Counted from the stretch's first letter, positions 31,791-44,508 are shown. The stretch is 64,000 bases of DNA from Xenopus tropicalis (GCF_000004195.4 NC_030683.2:5651815-5715814); one strand, 5' to 3'. Program-made: numbers and translations. Notes: generated by a model from the letters alone, not told the origin.

Positions 31791-32328
31791 ACTATGAAAG
31801 CTTCATAGCAACCAATTATATACATTTCCCTCAAATGCACTTTCCTCTTTACCTGGCTTCAACGCTAAACCCCAGGTATCCGGCTTCCCAAACCATTTGC
31901 CAAACTGTACAGGGAGGTGGCCCTATATATATATGTGTCTGTGCCATGATAAGTATAATTTCAATCAGATTTAGCCACCGGTCCTGGATATCATGGACAA
32001 GATCTATCCAACAATCGTCAGTTCATATTGAAGGAAATGGAAAATTAATATTCCCAATTGGAGTTCGAATTTGTTCGGCACCTCCCAGTGAGCAACATTG
32101 TTATCTTCTGCCCCAGGACAATGTGCCTCCTTTATATAAAACCTGCTTGGGGCACATTGGCCGACAGTTTTTCTATGGGGGGCACTATGGCACCATTTTT
32201 TTTCTGCCCCCCCAAGTGTTGCTTCTGCAGCCCTAGGCTGGGTACATTCATTTTTGAGAGCCATACGGTATTGTATTCAGCCCAAGCCCACACGGATCAT
32301 CTGGGAGCCAAGACTGGTGCCATAGTGC
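31791..32328. other. Mixed unique and repeat-like DNA
   Basis: An open frame of 151 codons at 31781-32236 has no recognisable domain, and its second half runs through a T/C-rich stretch. 32085-32240 (GAGCAACATTGTTATCTTCT; CCCAAGTGTTGCTTCTGCAG) looks like a dispersed-repeat fragment with weak inverted ends. I call no gene. Confidence 0.4.
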
Positions 32329-32331
32329 TTA

Positions 32332-32698
32332 GGGTGGCCATACACGGGCTGATTGTAGCTGCCAATATCTGTTCCTTAGACCTATTCGGCAGCTTATCGG
32401 CCCGTGTAGGGGCACAAACGATGGGCCTGCCCAACCGATATCTGGTCTGAAATCGGGCAGATATCAATCAGGCAGGTTACAAAAATCTAGTCGGATCGGG
32501 GACCGCATTGGCTCGTTGAACCCAAACCGACTGCGCTTATTACCGGCGTTCTAATTCTATAGTTTGGTCCTAGGGCCAAACGACCGAATTAGCCAAAATT
32601 TACCCGATATCGCCCACCCGTTGATGGGGATATCGGGAGAAGATCCACTCGCTTGGCGACCTCACCAAGCGAGCGGATCTTGCCGTGTATGGGCACCT
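32332..32698 (+). mobile_element. Harbinger-like MITE, second full copy
   Basis: Ends GGGTGGCCATACAC and GTGTATGGGCACCT, with TTA on both sides (32329-32331 and 32699-32701). The body matches 30886-31202 and includes the hairpin CTCGCTTGGCGA with CTCACCAAGCGAG near the right end. It is longer (367 bp), with an extra internal segment around GCTTATTACCGGCGTTCTAA. Its right TTA overlaps the left terminus of the next element, so the two are directly abutting. Confidence 0.9.
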
Positions 32699-32699
32699 T

Positions 32700-33830
32700 T
32701 AGGGTTGCCATCTTTTGATAAGATAGTTACCAGCCGGCTGGGGCGAGGTGACAAAAGGGGGCGGTCTTTGATGTTGAAGGGGGTGGGTTGATGAGTAAAG
32801 GGGTGGAACTATGACATTACAGGTGACTCCAAGAGTACCAGGGAAGAGGAAAAGGGTAGGTTTCTGCTAGATTCTAGGCGGATCAGGGGCTTAAGGAGGT
32901 GGATCAGGGGCTAAAGGAGGCAGATGAGGGGCTAAAGAAGGCAGATGAGGGGCTAAAGGAGGCAGATCAGGGGCTTAAGGAGGTGGATCAGGGGCTTAAG
33001 GAGGTGGATCAGGGGCTAAAGGAGGCAGATGAGGGGCTAAAGAAGGCAGATGAGGGGCTTAAGGAGGCAGATCAGGGGCTTAAGGAGGCAGATCAGGGGC
33101 TTAAGGAGGCAGATCAGGGGCTTAAGGAGGCAGATCAGGGGCTTAAGGAGGCGGATCAGGGGATTAAGGAGATGGATCAGGGGCTAAAGAAGGCAGATGA
33201 GGGGCTAAAGGAGGCAGATCAGGGGCTTAAGGAGGTGGATCAGGGGCTTAAGGAGGTGGATCAGGGGCTAAAGGAGGTACATCAGGGGCTTAAGGAGGCG
33301 GATCAGGGGATTAAGGAGGCGGATCAGGGGCTTAAGGAGGCAGATCAGGGGCTTAAGGAGGTGGATCAGGGGATTAAGGATGTGGATCAGGGGCTAAAGG
33401 AGGCAGATCAGGGGCTTAAGGAGGTGGATCAGGGGCTTAAGGAGGCGGGCCAGGGGCTTAAGGAGGCGGATCAGGGGATTAAGGAGGCAGATCAGGGGCT
33501 TAAGGAGGTGGATCAGGGGCTTAAGGAGGCGGGCCAGGGGCTTAAGGAGGTGGATCAGGGGATTAAGGAGGCGGGCCAGGGGCTTAAGGAGGCGGGCCAG
33601 GGGCTTAAGGAGGTGGATCAGAGGCTTAAGGAGGAGGGCCAGGGGCTTAAGTAGGTGGGCCAGGGGCTAAAGGAGGCGGATCAGGGGTTTAAGGAGGCGG
33701 GCCAGGGGCTGAACTTAAGGATCCAAATTTACTGCGTATTTAATTGCCGGTAAATATGTAATACTGGCCTTGGCCTTGGCAGGTATATTACCAGCTAGAC
33801 CAGTAAAACACCGGGCAGTTGGCGACCCTA
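32700..33830 (+). mobile_element. DNA transposon with internal 21-bp minisatellite
   Basis: Left terminus TAGGGTTGCCATC (32700) and right terminus GGCGACCCTA (33830) are imperfect inverted repeats of a GGTTGCCA-type family that I recall from Xenopus. Sub-terminal CAGCCGGCTGGGG and GACCAGTAAAACACCGGG support it. The middle is a 21-bp array (32878-33711). TTA/TAA flanks the ends but is also part of the palindrome, so the target duplication and superfamily stay open. Confidence 0.72.
32878..33711 (+). repeat. 21-bp minisatellite coding a heptad-like frame
   Basis: About 40 units of 21 bp (GATCAGGGGCTTAAGGAGGC plus G/A/T). One plus-strand frame is open from ATG at 32899 to the stop at 33652-33654 (251 codons) and repeats DQGLKEA with V/A, K and H variants, which has the spacing of a coiled-coil heptad (L and A/V at a/d). 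The regularity comes from the 21-bp period. There is no codon degeneracy pattern suggesting selection and no promoter or splice context, so this is treated as a minisatellite. The plus strand is purine-rich with several G-runs per unit. Confidence 0.95.
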
Positions 33831-33922
33831 ATGGCGCTCCCGATTAAAGTACCCCAGGCTGTGTTTTTTTTATATATAAATATAATTATATATAATAAAC
33901 TAACTCCGCGTGTGATTTTAAC

Positions 33923-34360
33923 TACGAATGCACCGAATCCCCTATTTTGGGATTTAGCCGAACCCCGAATCCCGGTGAAAGATTCAGCCGAATACCAAAA
34001 CAGAATCCGAATAATAATAATTTGCATATGCAAATGAGGAAAAGGGTCAAAGAGAACCGCGCAGAATCCGGTGAAAAATATTCAACTTGTGTTTCTGTGA
34101 CTGAAAGTCCCGTGATTTTACTGATTCGGATGAAATACTTGTATGTCTTTGCATTCAGCCTAGGATTAAGTACCATGCGGTACGAAACGCGTAAGGCATC
34201 TAATGTTGATTAAATAAACTTATATTTCAATTTTTGGAGTCTACTGCCTGATACCTTTTTTCTTCAAGTCCTGGAGTGCCTGCCATTTAAAATTTTTGAA
34301 TTTTTTTTTGCTGAAAATGGCCGAATCTTGGCTGAATACCGAACCGAATCTTCGATTCTA
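33923..34360 (+). mobile_element. Degraded hAT element of the GCACCGAATCC family
   Basis: Starts TACGAATGCACCGAATCC and continues CCGAACCCCGAATCCCGG, GATTCAGCCGAATACC, with TTTGCATATGCAAATGAGG inside. It ends near CCGAATCTTGGCTGAATACC, GAACCGAATCTTCGATTCTA. I recall the family with TAGGGATGCACCGAATCC ends. 34150-34250 (GTACCATGCGGTACGAAACG) is a further insertion or family segment. No clean target duplication. Confidence 0.75.
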
Positions 34361-34378
34361 ACTTTAATTGTTGTCTTT

Positions 34379-35255
34379 AGCGATGAACGAATCTGTTCTG
34401 TTTAGCTTCGCTGAAAAATTAGCGAATCTTTCAAAAGATCCGCGAAACGGCGAAAAATTCGCGAAACAGCGAAAATGTCATGCGACAAAAAAAAATTGTC
34501 GCCCACGGCTATTATTTTGTCATGCGGCTATTATTTTGTCACGCGGCTATTATTTCGTCGCCCGCAGCTATTATTTTGTCGCGCGGCTATTGTTTCGTCG
34601 CCCACGGCTATTATTTTGTCGCACAGCTATTGTTTCGTCGCCTGCGGCTATTATTTTGTTGTGCGGCTATTATTTTGTCGTGCGGCTATTATTTTGTCGC
34701 CCGCTGGTATTATTTTGTCGTGCGGCTATTATTTTGTCGCACAGCTATTGTTTCGTCGCCCGCGGCTATTGTTTCGTCGTGCGGCTATTATTTTGTCGCA
34801 CAGCTATTGTTTCGTCGCCTGCGGCTATTATTTTGTTGTGTGGCTATTGTTTCGTCGCCTGCGGCTATTGTTTCGTCGCCTGCAGCAATTATTTCGTCGT
34901 GCGGCTATTATTTTGTCGCCCGCTGGTATTATTTTGTCGTGCGGCTATTATTTTGTCGCGCAGCTATTGTTTCGTCGCCCGCGGCTATTGTTTCGTCGTG
35001 CGGCTATTATTTTGTCGTGCGGCTATTATTTTGTCGCCCGCGGGTATTATTTTGTTGTGCGGCTATTATTTTGTTGTGCGGCTATTATTTTGTTGCCCGC
35101 GACTATTATTTTTTGACGCCGGTGACAATTTTTGGACGTACGACAAATTTTTCTGCGGCGAATTTTTTCATCCGTTTAGCGAAACAATCTGCCAATGGCG
35201 GAATGCGGAAATTCGCCGCGAATCCATGCCTGGCGAAACTTTTCACCCATCACTA
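34379..35255 (+). mobile_element. hAT-like MITE with internal 19-bp minisatellite (b)
   Basis: Left end AGCGATGAACGAATCTG (34379) and right end CCCATCACTA (35255), flanked by 8-bp TTGTCTTT on both sides (34371-34378 and 35256-35263). Sub-terminal segments (GCTTCGCTGAAAAATTAGCG; GCGGAAATTCGCCGCGAATC) match the element at 25150-25977, so both belong to one family. The interior is a minisatellite of different sequence (34497-35110). 877 bp. The 352-codon frame through it is an array artefact. Confidence 0.88.
34497..35110. repeat. 19-bp GCGGCTATTATTTTGTCG minisatellite
   Basis: About 32 units of 18-20 bp with core GGCTATTATTTTGTCG or GGCTATTGTTTCGTCG, joined by CGCC, TGC or CGCG. A block of about 210 bp (34600-34800 against 34790-35000) recurs with the same sub-type order, including the rare CGCTGGTATT unit at 34693 and 34921, indicating segment duplication within the array. 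Confidence 0.95.
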
Positions 35256-35263
35256 TTGTCTTT

Positions 35264-35902
35264 TACTATAAACTTCGAAACCCTTTTGAGTATTGCTGAC
35301 CCGTTTGCCGTTAATGGTGATCCCGTCTATCTATTGCTCCCTAATTTTTTGCGGATCATTTCCATCGTCGCCCTCATTATAGCGCTTTTTATATCCCCCC
35401 TTGGCTTGTGTTTCAGGCAGCAATAGGGGGAGCGCAGTACCCGCTACTGATATTTATAGGTGCAACTGTAACCGGAGCCGCCGCCGCCGGGGGGTTATGG
35501 TATATGCGGATCTGGCAGAAGCTTATGTTGCCTCGGTCACTAGGATAACATGACAAGCTGCTGACTCCCCTCTGACTTTGGGATATTTGCTGTAAGGGCA
35601 GAACCCTGCTAATTAGCCAGTCGTCTCCTCAAAGGCTTCTGGGAGTTCTATGTCCTACATAAATACACCTTGTGACTTGTCACTCATAGGGGACAGAGCA
35701 AAGGGGCCGATGGTGCTTTCCCTTGGGCACAGATCAGGGGCGCGCGGGGGAACATCCAACCGCCAGAATAACATCCATATATATAAGTCAAAGCGCTGGG
35801 CATGCAGAAACTGATTCAGCCCTGTGGGATAGATACGATTCCCTGCACAGCAATCACATTTACCCTGGGCTCTGATTGCATTTATATATATATATACATG
35901 AA
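35264..35902. other. Single-copy DNA, no gene seen
   Basis: 35290-35410 (TGACCCGTTTGCCGTTAATG, CGGATCATTTCCATCGTCGC) and 35500-35640 are non-repetitive. GCCGCCGCCGCCGGGG lies at 35478. A TA-rich run at 35880-35895 precedes the 104-bp array. No supported gene. Confidence 0.4.
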
Positions 35903-37120
35903 AAACACTATGGCACCCCCTACCCATATGTATAAATACAAATATACAGAGAAGGAATGTTCTGGGCACACAATAAGCTGTACCCCCATACTGTACTGTC
36001 TAAGGGAAACACTATGGCACCCCCTACCCATATGTATAAATACAAATATACAGAGAAGGAATGTTCTGGGCACACAATAAGCTGTACCCCCATACTGTAC
36101 TGTCTAAGGGAAACACTATGGCACCCCCTACCCATATGTATAAATACAAATATACAGAGAAGGAATGTTCTGGGCACACAATAAGCTGTACCCCCATACT
36201 GTACTGTCTAAGGGAAACACTATGGCACCTCCTACCCATATGTATAAATACAAATATACAGAGAGGGAATGTTCTGGGCACACAATAAGCTGTACCCCCA
36301 TACTGTACTGTCTAAGGGAAACACTATGGCACCTCCTACCCATATGTATAAATACAAATATACAGAGAAGGAATGTTCTGGGCACACAATAAGCTGTACC
36401 CCCATACTGTACTGTCTAAGGGAAACACTATGGCACCTCCTACCCATATGTATAAATACAAATATACAGAGAAGGAATGTTCTGGGCACACAATAAGCTG
36501 TACCCCCATACTGTACTGTCTAAGGGAAACACTATGGCACCTCCTACCCATATGTATAAATACAAATATACAGAGAGGGAATGTTCTGGGCACACAATAA
36601 GCTGTACCCCCATACTGTACTGTCTAAGGGAAACACTATGGCACCCCCTACCCATATGTATAAATACAAATATACAGAGAAGGAATGTTCTGGGCACACA
36701 ATAAGCTGTACCCCCATACTGTACTGTCTAAGGGAAACACTATGGCACCCCCTACCCATATGTATAAATACAAATATACAGAGAAGGAATGTTCTGGGCA
36801 CACAATAAGCTGTACCCCCATACTGTACTGTCTAAGGGAAACACTATGGCACCCCCTACCCATATGTATAAATACAAATATACAGAGAGGGAATGTTCTG
36901 GGCACACAATAAGCTGTACCCCCATACTGTACTGTCTAAGGGAAACACTATGGCACCTCCTACCCATATGTACAAATACAAATATACAGAAAAGGAATGT
37001 TCTGGGCACACAATAAGCTGTACCCCCATACTGTACTGTCTAAGGGAAACACTATGGCACCCCCTACCCATATGTATAAATACAAATATACAGAAAAGGA
37101 ATGTTCTGGGCACACAGTTT
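35903..37120. repeat. 104-bp minisatellite
   Basis: About 11.7 units of exactly 104 bp: AACACTATGGCACCCCCTAC, CCATATGTATAAATACAAAT, ATACAGAGAAGGAATGTTCT, GGGCACACAATAAGCTGTAC and CCCCATACTGTACTGTCTAAG. Units differ at few sites (CCCC/CTCC; GAGAAGG/GAGAGGG/GAAAAGG). The sub-type order of about 36220-36530 (CTCC with GAGAGGG, then CTCC with GAGAAGG) repeats with variation, suggesting multi-unit duplication. Very uniform, hence young. Confidence 0.98.
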
Positions 37121-38078
37121 CCCCATACTATACTGTCTAAGGGCTATACCTCATATTATAGTGAATTTTTCATTGAAAATAACTGGACAAGAATTCCTAG
37201 GGCAGGGTCCAATAGGAAACAAATGCAGAATTCAAATTGGCCGGCCAGTAATAAATACTTCCATATTGCCTATGGGCCTAAACATGCAAAAAGTATGTGT
37301 CCGGTTCCCTTTTCCTTGACTTGAAGGTTTCAAAGGGAATCAAAGGGAGAGGTCCCTGCCCTGCAGCCCCCAGCGCTCACTTTGTAGCATCAGATAAACC
37401 CCCTGATGTGATTAGTCTGTATCTGTGTGTAACAAGTCTCACTCCCTCACCTCTAACTGTTGTTACCCCCCCCAGGGTATTAAACTGTTAGCACTACTGA
37501 CCATGGGCGAGTTCCCCCCCTGTCACTGCTTTACACACCAAACGACACCAATAAATCACTCTAGAACTCTCAGAACTTTCCGGGGCATTCAGAGATAATA
37601 GGAATTTTACTCCAATTTTATACATAAGTAGGATTCCTGCCTCTGTACCTCTTGTATTGGTTATTATTTGGTTTCTATGCAATTCTGTATGTGCATAAAC
37701 CCATTTATTGTACAACACTTATTTATAAATATGTGTTAATAATAATAATAATAATGATAATAATGATAATAATAATAACAATAATATTAATAACAGTAAT
37801 AATACTAATTATAGGGAAGAGTTTGTTACACAATGAGTTTGGGGCTGAGACAAATGCAGCAGAATGAAGATTATAGAGCCAGATGGATGGGTGCAGACAG
37901 GACTATGGGAATGTTGGGGGGGGGGTAGAGGTTTGGAAATACAGAATAGGGAGAGGGAAGGAGGATACTAAGGGCAGAAGCAGTGGAGACTGGGTCAGCA
38001 GTTTAAAATAATAGTTACTCAGTGTTAGTTATGCAATGTCAGGTCAGTGGCCTTAACTGCAAGTGAAGGTATATTTTG
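37121..38078. other. Single-copy DNA with a microsatellite
   Basis: Unremarkable sequence. It contains the AAT-type microsatellite at 37737-37815 and a G-run at 37916-37925. Open frames here (64-74 codons) have no family resemblance. Confidence 0.45.
37737..37815. repeat. (TAA)n microsatellite, interrupted
   Basis: About 26 trinucleotides of TAA/AAT with scattered GAT, AAC and AGT variants. Ordinary simple repeat. Confidence 0.95.
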
Positions 38079-41000
38079 GGTATAGGGGGGTTTGGGTGGG
38101 GGTTACACTGTGCCTATATATTATACAGTTACTGTGTGTATAGGATATGGGGGTTACACTGTGCCTATATATTATACAGTTACTGTGTGTATAGGATATG
38201 GGGGTTACACTGTGCCTATATATTATACAGTTACTGTGTGTATAGGATATGGGGGTTACGCCGTGCCTATATATTATACAGTTACTGTGTGTATAGGATA
38301 TGGGGGTTACGCCGTGCCTATATATTATACAGTTACTGTGTGTATAGGGTATGGGGGTTACACTGTGCCTATATATTATACAGTTACTGTGTGTATAGGA
38401 TATGGGGGTTACACGGTGCCTATATATTATACAGTTACTGTGTGTATAGGATATGGGGGTTACACTGTGCCTATATATTATACAGTTACTGTGTGTATAG
38501 GATATGGGGGTTACACGGTGCCTATATATTATACAGTTACTGTGTGTATAGGATATGGGGGTTACACCGTGCCTATATATTATACAGTTACTGTGTGTAT
38601 AGGATATGGGGGTTACACTGTGCCTATATATTATACACTTACTGTGTGTATAGGATATGGGGGTTACACGGTGCCTATATATTATACAGTAACTGTGTGT
38701 ATAGGATATGGGGGTTACACCGTGCCTATATATTATACAGTTACTGTGTGTATAGGATATGGGGGTTACACTGTGCTATATATTATACACTTACTGTGTG
38801 TATAGGATATGGGGGTTACACGGTGCCTATATATTATACAGTTACTGTGTGTATAGGATATGGGGGTTACACCGTGCCTATATATTATACAGTTACTGTG
38901 TGTATAGGATATGGGGGTTACACTGTGCCTATATATTATACACTTACTGTGTGTATAGGATATGGGGGTTACACCGTGCCTATATATTATACAGTTACTG
39001 TGTGTATAGGATATGGGGGTTACACTGTGCCTATATATTATACAGTTACTGTGTGTATAGGATATGGGGGTTACACTGTGCCTATATATTATACAGTTAC
39101 TGTGTGTATAGGATATGGGGGTTACACGGTGCCTATATATTATACAGTTACTGTGTGTATAGGATATGGGGGTTACGCCTATATATTATACAGTTACTGT
39201 GTGTATAGGATATGGGGGTTACGCCTATATATTATACAGTTACTGTGTGTATAGGATATGGGGGTTACACTGTGCCTATATATTATACAGTTACTGTGTG
39301 TATAGGATATGGGGGTTACACTGTGCCTATATATTATACAGTTACTGTGTGTATAGGATATGGGGGTTACACTGTGCCTATATATTATACAGTTACTGTG
39401 TGTATAGGATATGGGGGTTACACTGTGCCTATATATTATACAGTTACTGTGTGTATAGGATATGGGGTTACACGGTGCCTATATATTATACAGTTACTGT
39501 GTGTATAGGATATGGGGGTTACACCGTGCCTATATATTATACAGTTACTGTGTGTATAGGATATGGGGGTTACACTGTGCCTATATATTATACACTTACT
39601 GTGTGTATAGGATATGGGGGTTACACGGTGCCTATATATTATACAGTTACTGTGTGTATAGGATATGGGGGTTACACCGTGCCTATATATTATACAGTTA
39701 CTGTGTGTATAGGATATGGGGGTTACACTGTGCCTATATATTATACACTTACTGTGTGTATAGGATATGGGGGTTACACGGTGCCTATATATTATACAGT
39801 TACTGTGTGTATAGGATATGGGGTTACACTGTGCCTATATATTATACAGTTACTGTGTGTATAGGATATGGGGGTACACTGTGCCTATATATTATACACT
39901 TACTGTGTGTATAGGATATGGGGGTTACACCGTGCCTATATATTATACAGTTACTGTGTGTATAGGATATGGGGGTTACACTGTGCCTATATATTATACA
40001 GTTACTGTGTGTATAGGATATGGGGGTTACACTGTGCCTATATATTATACAGTTACTGTGTGTATAGGATATGGGGGTTACACTGTGCCTATATATTATA
40101 CAGTTACTGTGTGTATAGGATATGGGGGTTACACTGTGCCTATATATTATACAGTTACTGTGTGTATAGGTATGGGGGATATTATTTACTGTGTGTATAG
40201 GATATGGGGGTTAACACTGTGCCTATATATTATACAGTTACTGTGTGTATAGGATATGGGGTTACACCGTGCCTATATATTATACAGTTACTGTGTGTAT
40301 AGGATATGGGGGTTACCACTGTGCCTATATATTATACAGTTACTGTGTGTATAGGAATATGGGGGTTACACTGTGCCTATATATTATACAGTTACTGTGT
40401 GTATAGGATATGGGGGTTACACTGTGCCTATATATTATACAGTTACTGGTGTGTATAGGATATGGGGGTTACACTGTGCCTATATATTATACAGTTACTG
40501 TGTTGTATAGGATTATGGCGGCGTACACTGTGCCTATATATTATACAGTTACTGTGTGTATAGGATATGGGGGTTTACGGCCTATATATTATTAACAGTT
40601 ACTGTGTGTATAGGATATGGGGGGTTACACTGTGCCTATATATTATACAGTTACTGTGTGTATAGGATATGGGGGTTACACCGTGCCTATATATTATACA
40701 GTTACTGTGTGTATAGGATATGGGGGTTACACTGTGCCTTATATTATACAGTTACTGTGTGGTATAGGATATGGGGGTTACGCCTATATATTATACAGTT
40801 ACTGTGTGTATAGGATATGGGGGTTAACACTGTGCCTATATATTATACAGTTACTGTGTGTATAGGATATGGGGGTTACGCCTATATATTATACAGTTAC
40901 TGTGTGTATAGGATATGGGGGTTACGCCTATATATTATACAGTACTGTGTGTATAGGATATGGGGGTTACACTGTGCCTATATATTATACAGTTACTGTG

Positions 41001-44000
41001 GTGTTAGGATATGGGGTTACACTGTGCCTATATATTATACAGTTACTGTGTGTATAGGATATGGGGGTTACACTGTGCCTATATATTATACAGTTACTGT
41101 GTGTATAGGATATGGGGGTTACGCCGTGCCTATATATTATACAGTTACTGTGTGTATAGGATATGGGGGTTACGCCGTGCCTATATATTATACAGTTACT
41201 GTGTGTATAGGATATGGGGGTTACGCCGTGCCTATATATTATACAGTTACTGTGTGTATAGGATATGGGGGTTACGCCGTGCCTATATATTATACAGTTA
41301 CTGTGTGTATAGGATATGGGGGTTACACCGTGCCTATATATTATACAGTTACTGTGTGTATAGGATATGGGGGTTACACTGTGCCTATATATTATACACT
41401 TACTGTGTGTATAGGATATGGGGGTTACACTGTGCCTATATATTATACAGTTACTGTGTGTATAGGATATGGGGGTTACACTGTGCCTATATATTATACA
41501 GTTACTGTGTGTATAGGATATGGGGGTTACGCCTATATATTATACAGTTACTGTGTGTATAGGATATGGGGGTTACGCCTATATATTATACAGTTACTGT
41601 GTGTATAGGATATGGGGGTTACACTGTGCCTATATATTATACAGTTACTGTGTGTATAGGATATGGGGGGTTACGCCTATATATTATACAGTTACTGTGT
41701 GTATAGGATATGGGGGTATTACACTGTGTATAGGGCACCGTGCCTATATATTATACAGTTACTGTGTGTATAGGATATGGGGGTTACGCCTATATATTAT
41801 ACAGTTACTGTGTGTATAGGATATGGGGGTTACGCCCTATATATTATACAGTTACTGTGTGTATAGGATATGGGGGTTACGCCTATATATTATACAGTTA
41901 CTGTGTGTATAGGATATGGGGGTTACACTGTGCCTATATATTATACAGTTACTGTGTGTGTAGGATATGGGGGTTACACTGTGCTATATATTATACAGTT
42001 ACTGTGTGTATAGGGATATGGGGGTTACACTGTGCCTATATATTATACAGTTACTGTGTGTATAGGATATGGGGGTTACACTGTGCCTATATATTATACA
42101 GTTACTGTGTGTATAGGATATGGGGGTTACGCCGTGCCTATATATTATACAGTTACTGTGTGTATAGGATATGGGGGTTACGCCGTGCCTATATATTATA
42201 CAGTTACTGTGTGTATAGGATATGGGGGTTACACTGTGCCTATATATTATACAGTTACTGTGTGTATAGGATATGGGGGTTACACTGTGCCTATATATTA
42301 TACAGTTACTGTGTGTATAGGATATGGGGGTTACACCGTGCCTATATATTATACAGTTACTGTGTGTATAGGATATGGGGGTTACGCCTATATATTATAC
42401 AGTTACTGTGTGTATAGGATATGGGGGTTACGCCTATATATTATACAGTTACTGTGTGTATAGGATATGGGGGTTACACTGTGCCTATATATTATACAGT
42501 TACTGTGTGTGTAGGATATGGGGGTTACACTGTTGCCTATATATTATACAGTTACTGTGTGTATAGGATATGGGGGTTACACTGTGCCTATATATTATAC
42601 AGTTACTGTGTGTATAGGATATGGGGGTTACACTGTGCCTATATATTATACAGTTACTGTGGTGTAATAGGATATGGGGGGTTACGCCGTGCCTATATAT
42701 TATACAGTTACTGTGTGTATAGGATATGGGGGTTACGCTGTGCCTATATATTATACAGTTACTGTGTGTATAGGATATGGGGGTTACACCGTGCCTATAT
42801 ATTATACAGTTACTGTGTGTATAGGATATGGGGGTTACACCGTGCCTATATATTATACAGTTACTGTGTGTATAGGATATGGGGGGTTACGCTGTGCCTA
42901 TATATTATACAGTTACTGTGTGTATAGGATATGGGGGTTACGCCGTGCCTATATATTATACAGTTACTGTGTGTATAGGATATGGGGGTTACGCTGTGCC
43001 TATATATTATACAGTTACTGTGTGTATAGGATATGGGGGTTACGCTGTGCCTATATATTATACAGTTACTGTGTGTATAGGATATGGGGGTTACACCGTG
43101 CCTATATATTATACAGTTACTGTGTGTATAGGATATGGGGGTTACACTGTGCCTATATATTATACAGTTACTGTGTGTATAGGATATGGGGGTTACACCG
43201 TGCCTATATATTATACAGTTACTGTGTGTATAGGATATGGGGGTTACACCGTGCCTATATATTATACAGTTACTGTGTGTATAGGATATGGGGGTTACAC
43301 CGTGCCTATATATTATACAGTTACTGTGTGTATAGGATATGGGGGTTACACGTGTGCCTATATATTATACAGTTACTGTGTGTATAGGATATGGGGGGTT
43401 ACACTGTGCTATATATTATACAGTTACTGTGTGTATAGGATATGGGGGTTACACCGTGCCTATATATTATACAGTTACTGTGTGTATAGGATATGGGGGG
43501 TTACACTGTGCCTATATATTATACAGTTACTGTGTGTATAGGATATGGGGGTTACACGGCTATATATTATAACAGTTACTGTGTGTATAGGATATGGGGG
43601 TTACACTGTGCCTATATATTATACAGTTTACTGTGTGTATCAGGATATGGGGGTTACACTGTGGCCTATTATATTATTTACAGTTACTGTGTGTATAGGA
43701 TATGGGGGTTACACTGTGCCTATATATTATACAGTTACTGTGTGTATAGGATATGGGGGTTACACTGTGCCTATATATTATACAGTTACTGTGTGTATAG
43801 GATATGGGGGTTACACTGTGCCTATATATTATACAGTTACTGTGTGTATAGGATATGGGGGTTACACTGTGCCTATATATTATACAGTTACTGTGTGTAT
43901 AGGATATGGGGGTTACACTGTGCCTATATATTATACAGTTACTGTGTGTATAGGATATGGGGGTTACACCGTGCCTATATATTATACAGTTACTGTGTGT

Positions 44001-44030
44001 ATAGGATATGGGGGTTACACCGTGCCTATA
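38079..44030. repeat. 51-bp satellite-like array, 6 kb
   Basis: About 117 units of 51 bp: GGATATGGGGGTTACACTGT, GCCTATATATTATACAGTTA, CTGTGTGTATA. A 46-bp variant lacks GTGCC-type bases (GGTTACGCCTATATATT) and occurs in runs (39172-39240, 40780-40930, 41525-41600, 41785-41900, 42385-42440). Other sub-types are ACACGG, ACACCG, ACGCCG and a CACTTA variant; three-unit blocks CACTTA-ACACGG-ACACCG recur between 38630 and 39780. Each unit holds the palindrome ACAGTTACTGT. 51 bp is 17 codons without stops in several frames. Parts (40140-41020, 42500-42680, 43340-43690) show scattered indels that look like noise. Confidence 0.98.
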
Positions 44031-44040
44031 TATATATATA

Positions 44041-44508
44041 TATGATATGAGACTATTGGAATATAAAGTTAAAGTGTGAGTCCTGTTACTGAGGATGATG
44101 GGAGGAATGGGCCGCAGAGGGGGGGCCACGGGATGGATCACTCCATTTACCTTAGGAAGGTGCCAAGTGAATGTTTCATCTCCAGCAGATAAATAGCCCC
44201 GGGGCCTAGAGGTTGGGAAGAGTTAAAAGGAGCCACATAACCTGGTACTAATCACTCAGCCGGACAGGGGTCAGTGCTATTAAGTGGAAATGTCAGGTTA
44301 TTGCTGATGATAACTCAGATCTCCTGTGTCCCTCAGTGGGAGTCTCTCTCTCTCTATACACAGACCTGCACTCAGGGGGAGTCAAATCACTTGTACAGGA
44401 CTAATGGGCTCTCTGCTGTGATAATTGCACCGGTCACTGGTCTGTTACTGGAATATTTACCCTACAGTAGGGCATGATTTACCATATATATTCATATCAT
44501 TTATATTT
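44041..44508. other. Single-copy DNA between arrays
   Basis: Non-repetitive; TGACTCCCCCTGAGTGCAGG-like sequence on the minus strand near 44370 and CATATATATTCATATCATTT at 44482. No gene or recognisable repeat. Confidence 0.4.

Noticed and set aside
32699..32712. Telomere-like TTAGGG
   Set aside because: Only one TTAGGG occurs; it is the terminus TTAGGGTTGCC of a DNA transposon, not a tandem telomeric repeat.
34368..35426. 352-codon frame across the 34379 element
   Set aside because: It runs through a 19-bp minisatellite inside a MITE and beyond its right target duplication. Two other frames are open over the same array.
38076..39254. 392-codon open frame in the 51-bp array
   Set aside because: The unit is 51 bp (17 codons) without stops in more than one frame, so long frames follow automatically. 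Neighbouring indels simply switch the frame. No start context, domain or splice signal.
38079..44030. Centromeric satellite
   Set aside because: The array is only about 6 kb, surrounded by single-copy DNA and unrelated minisatellites. Nothing marks it as centromeric.
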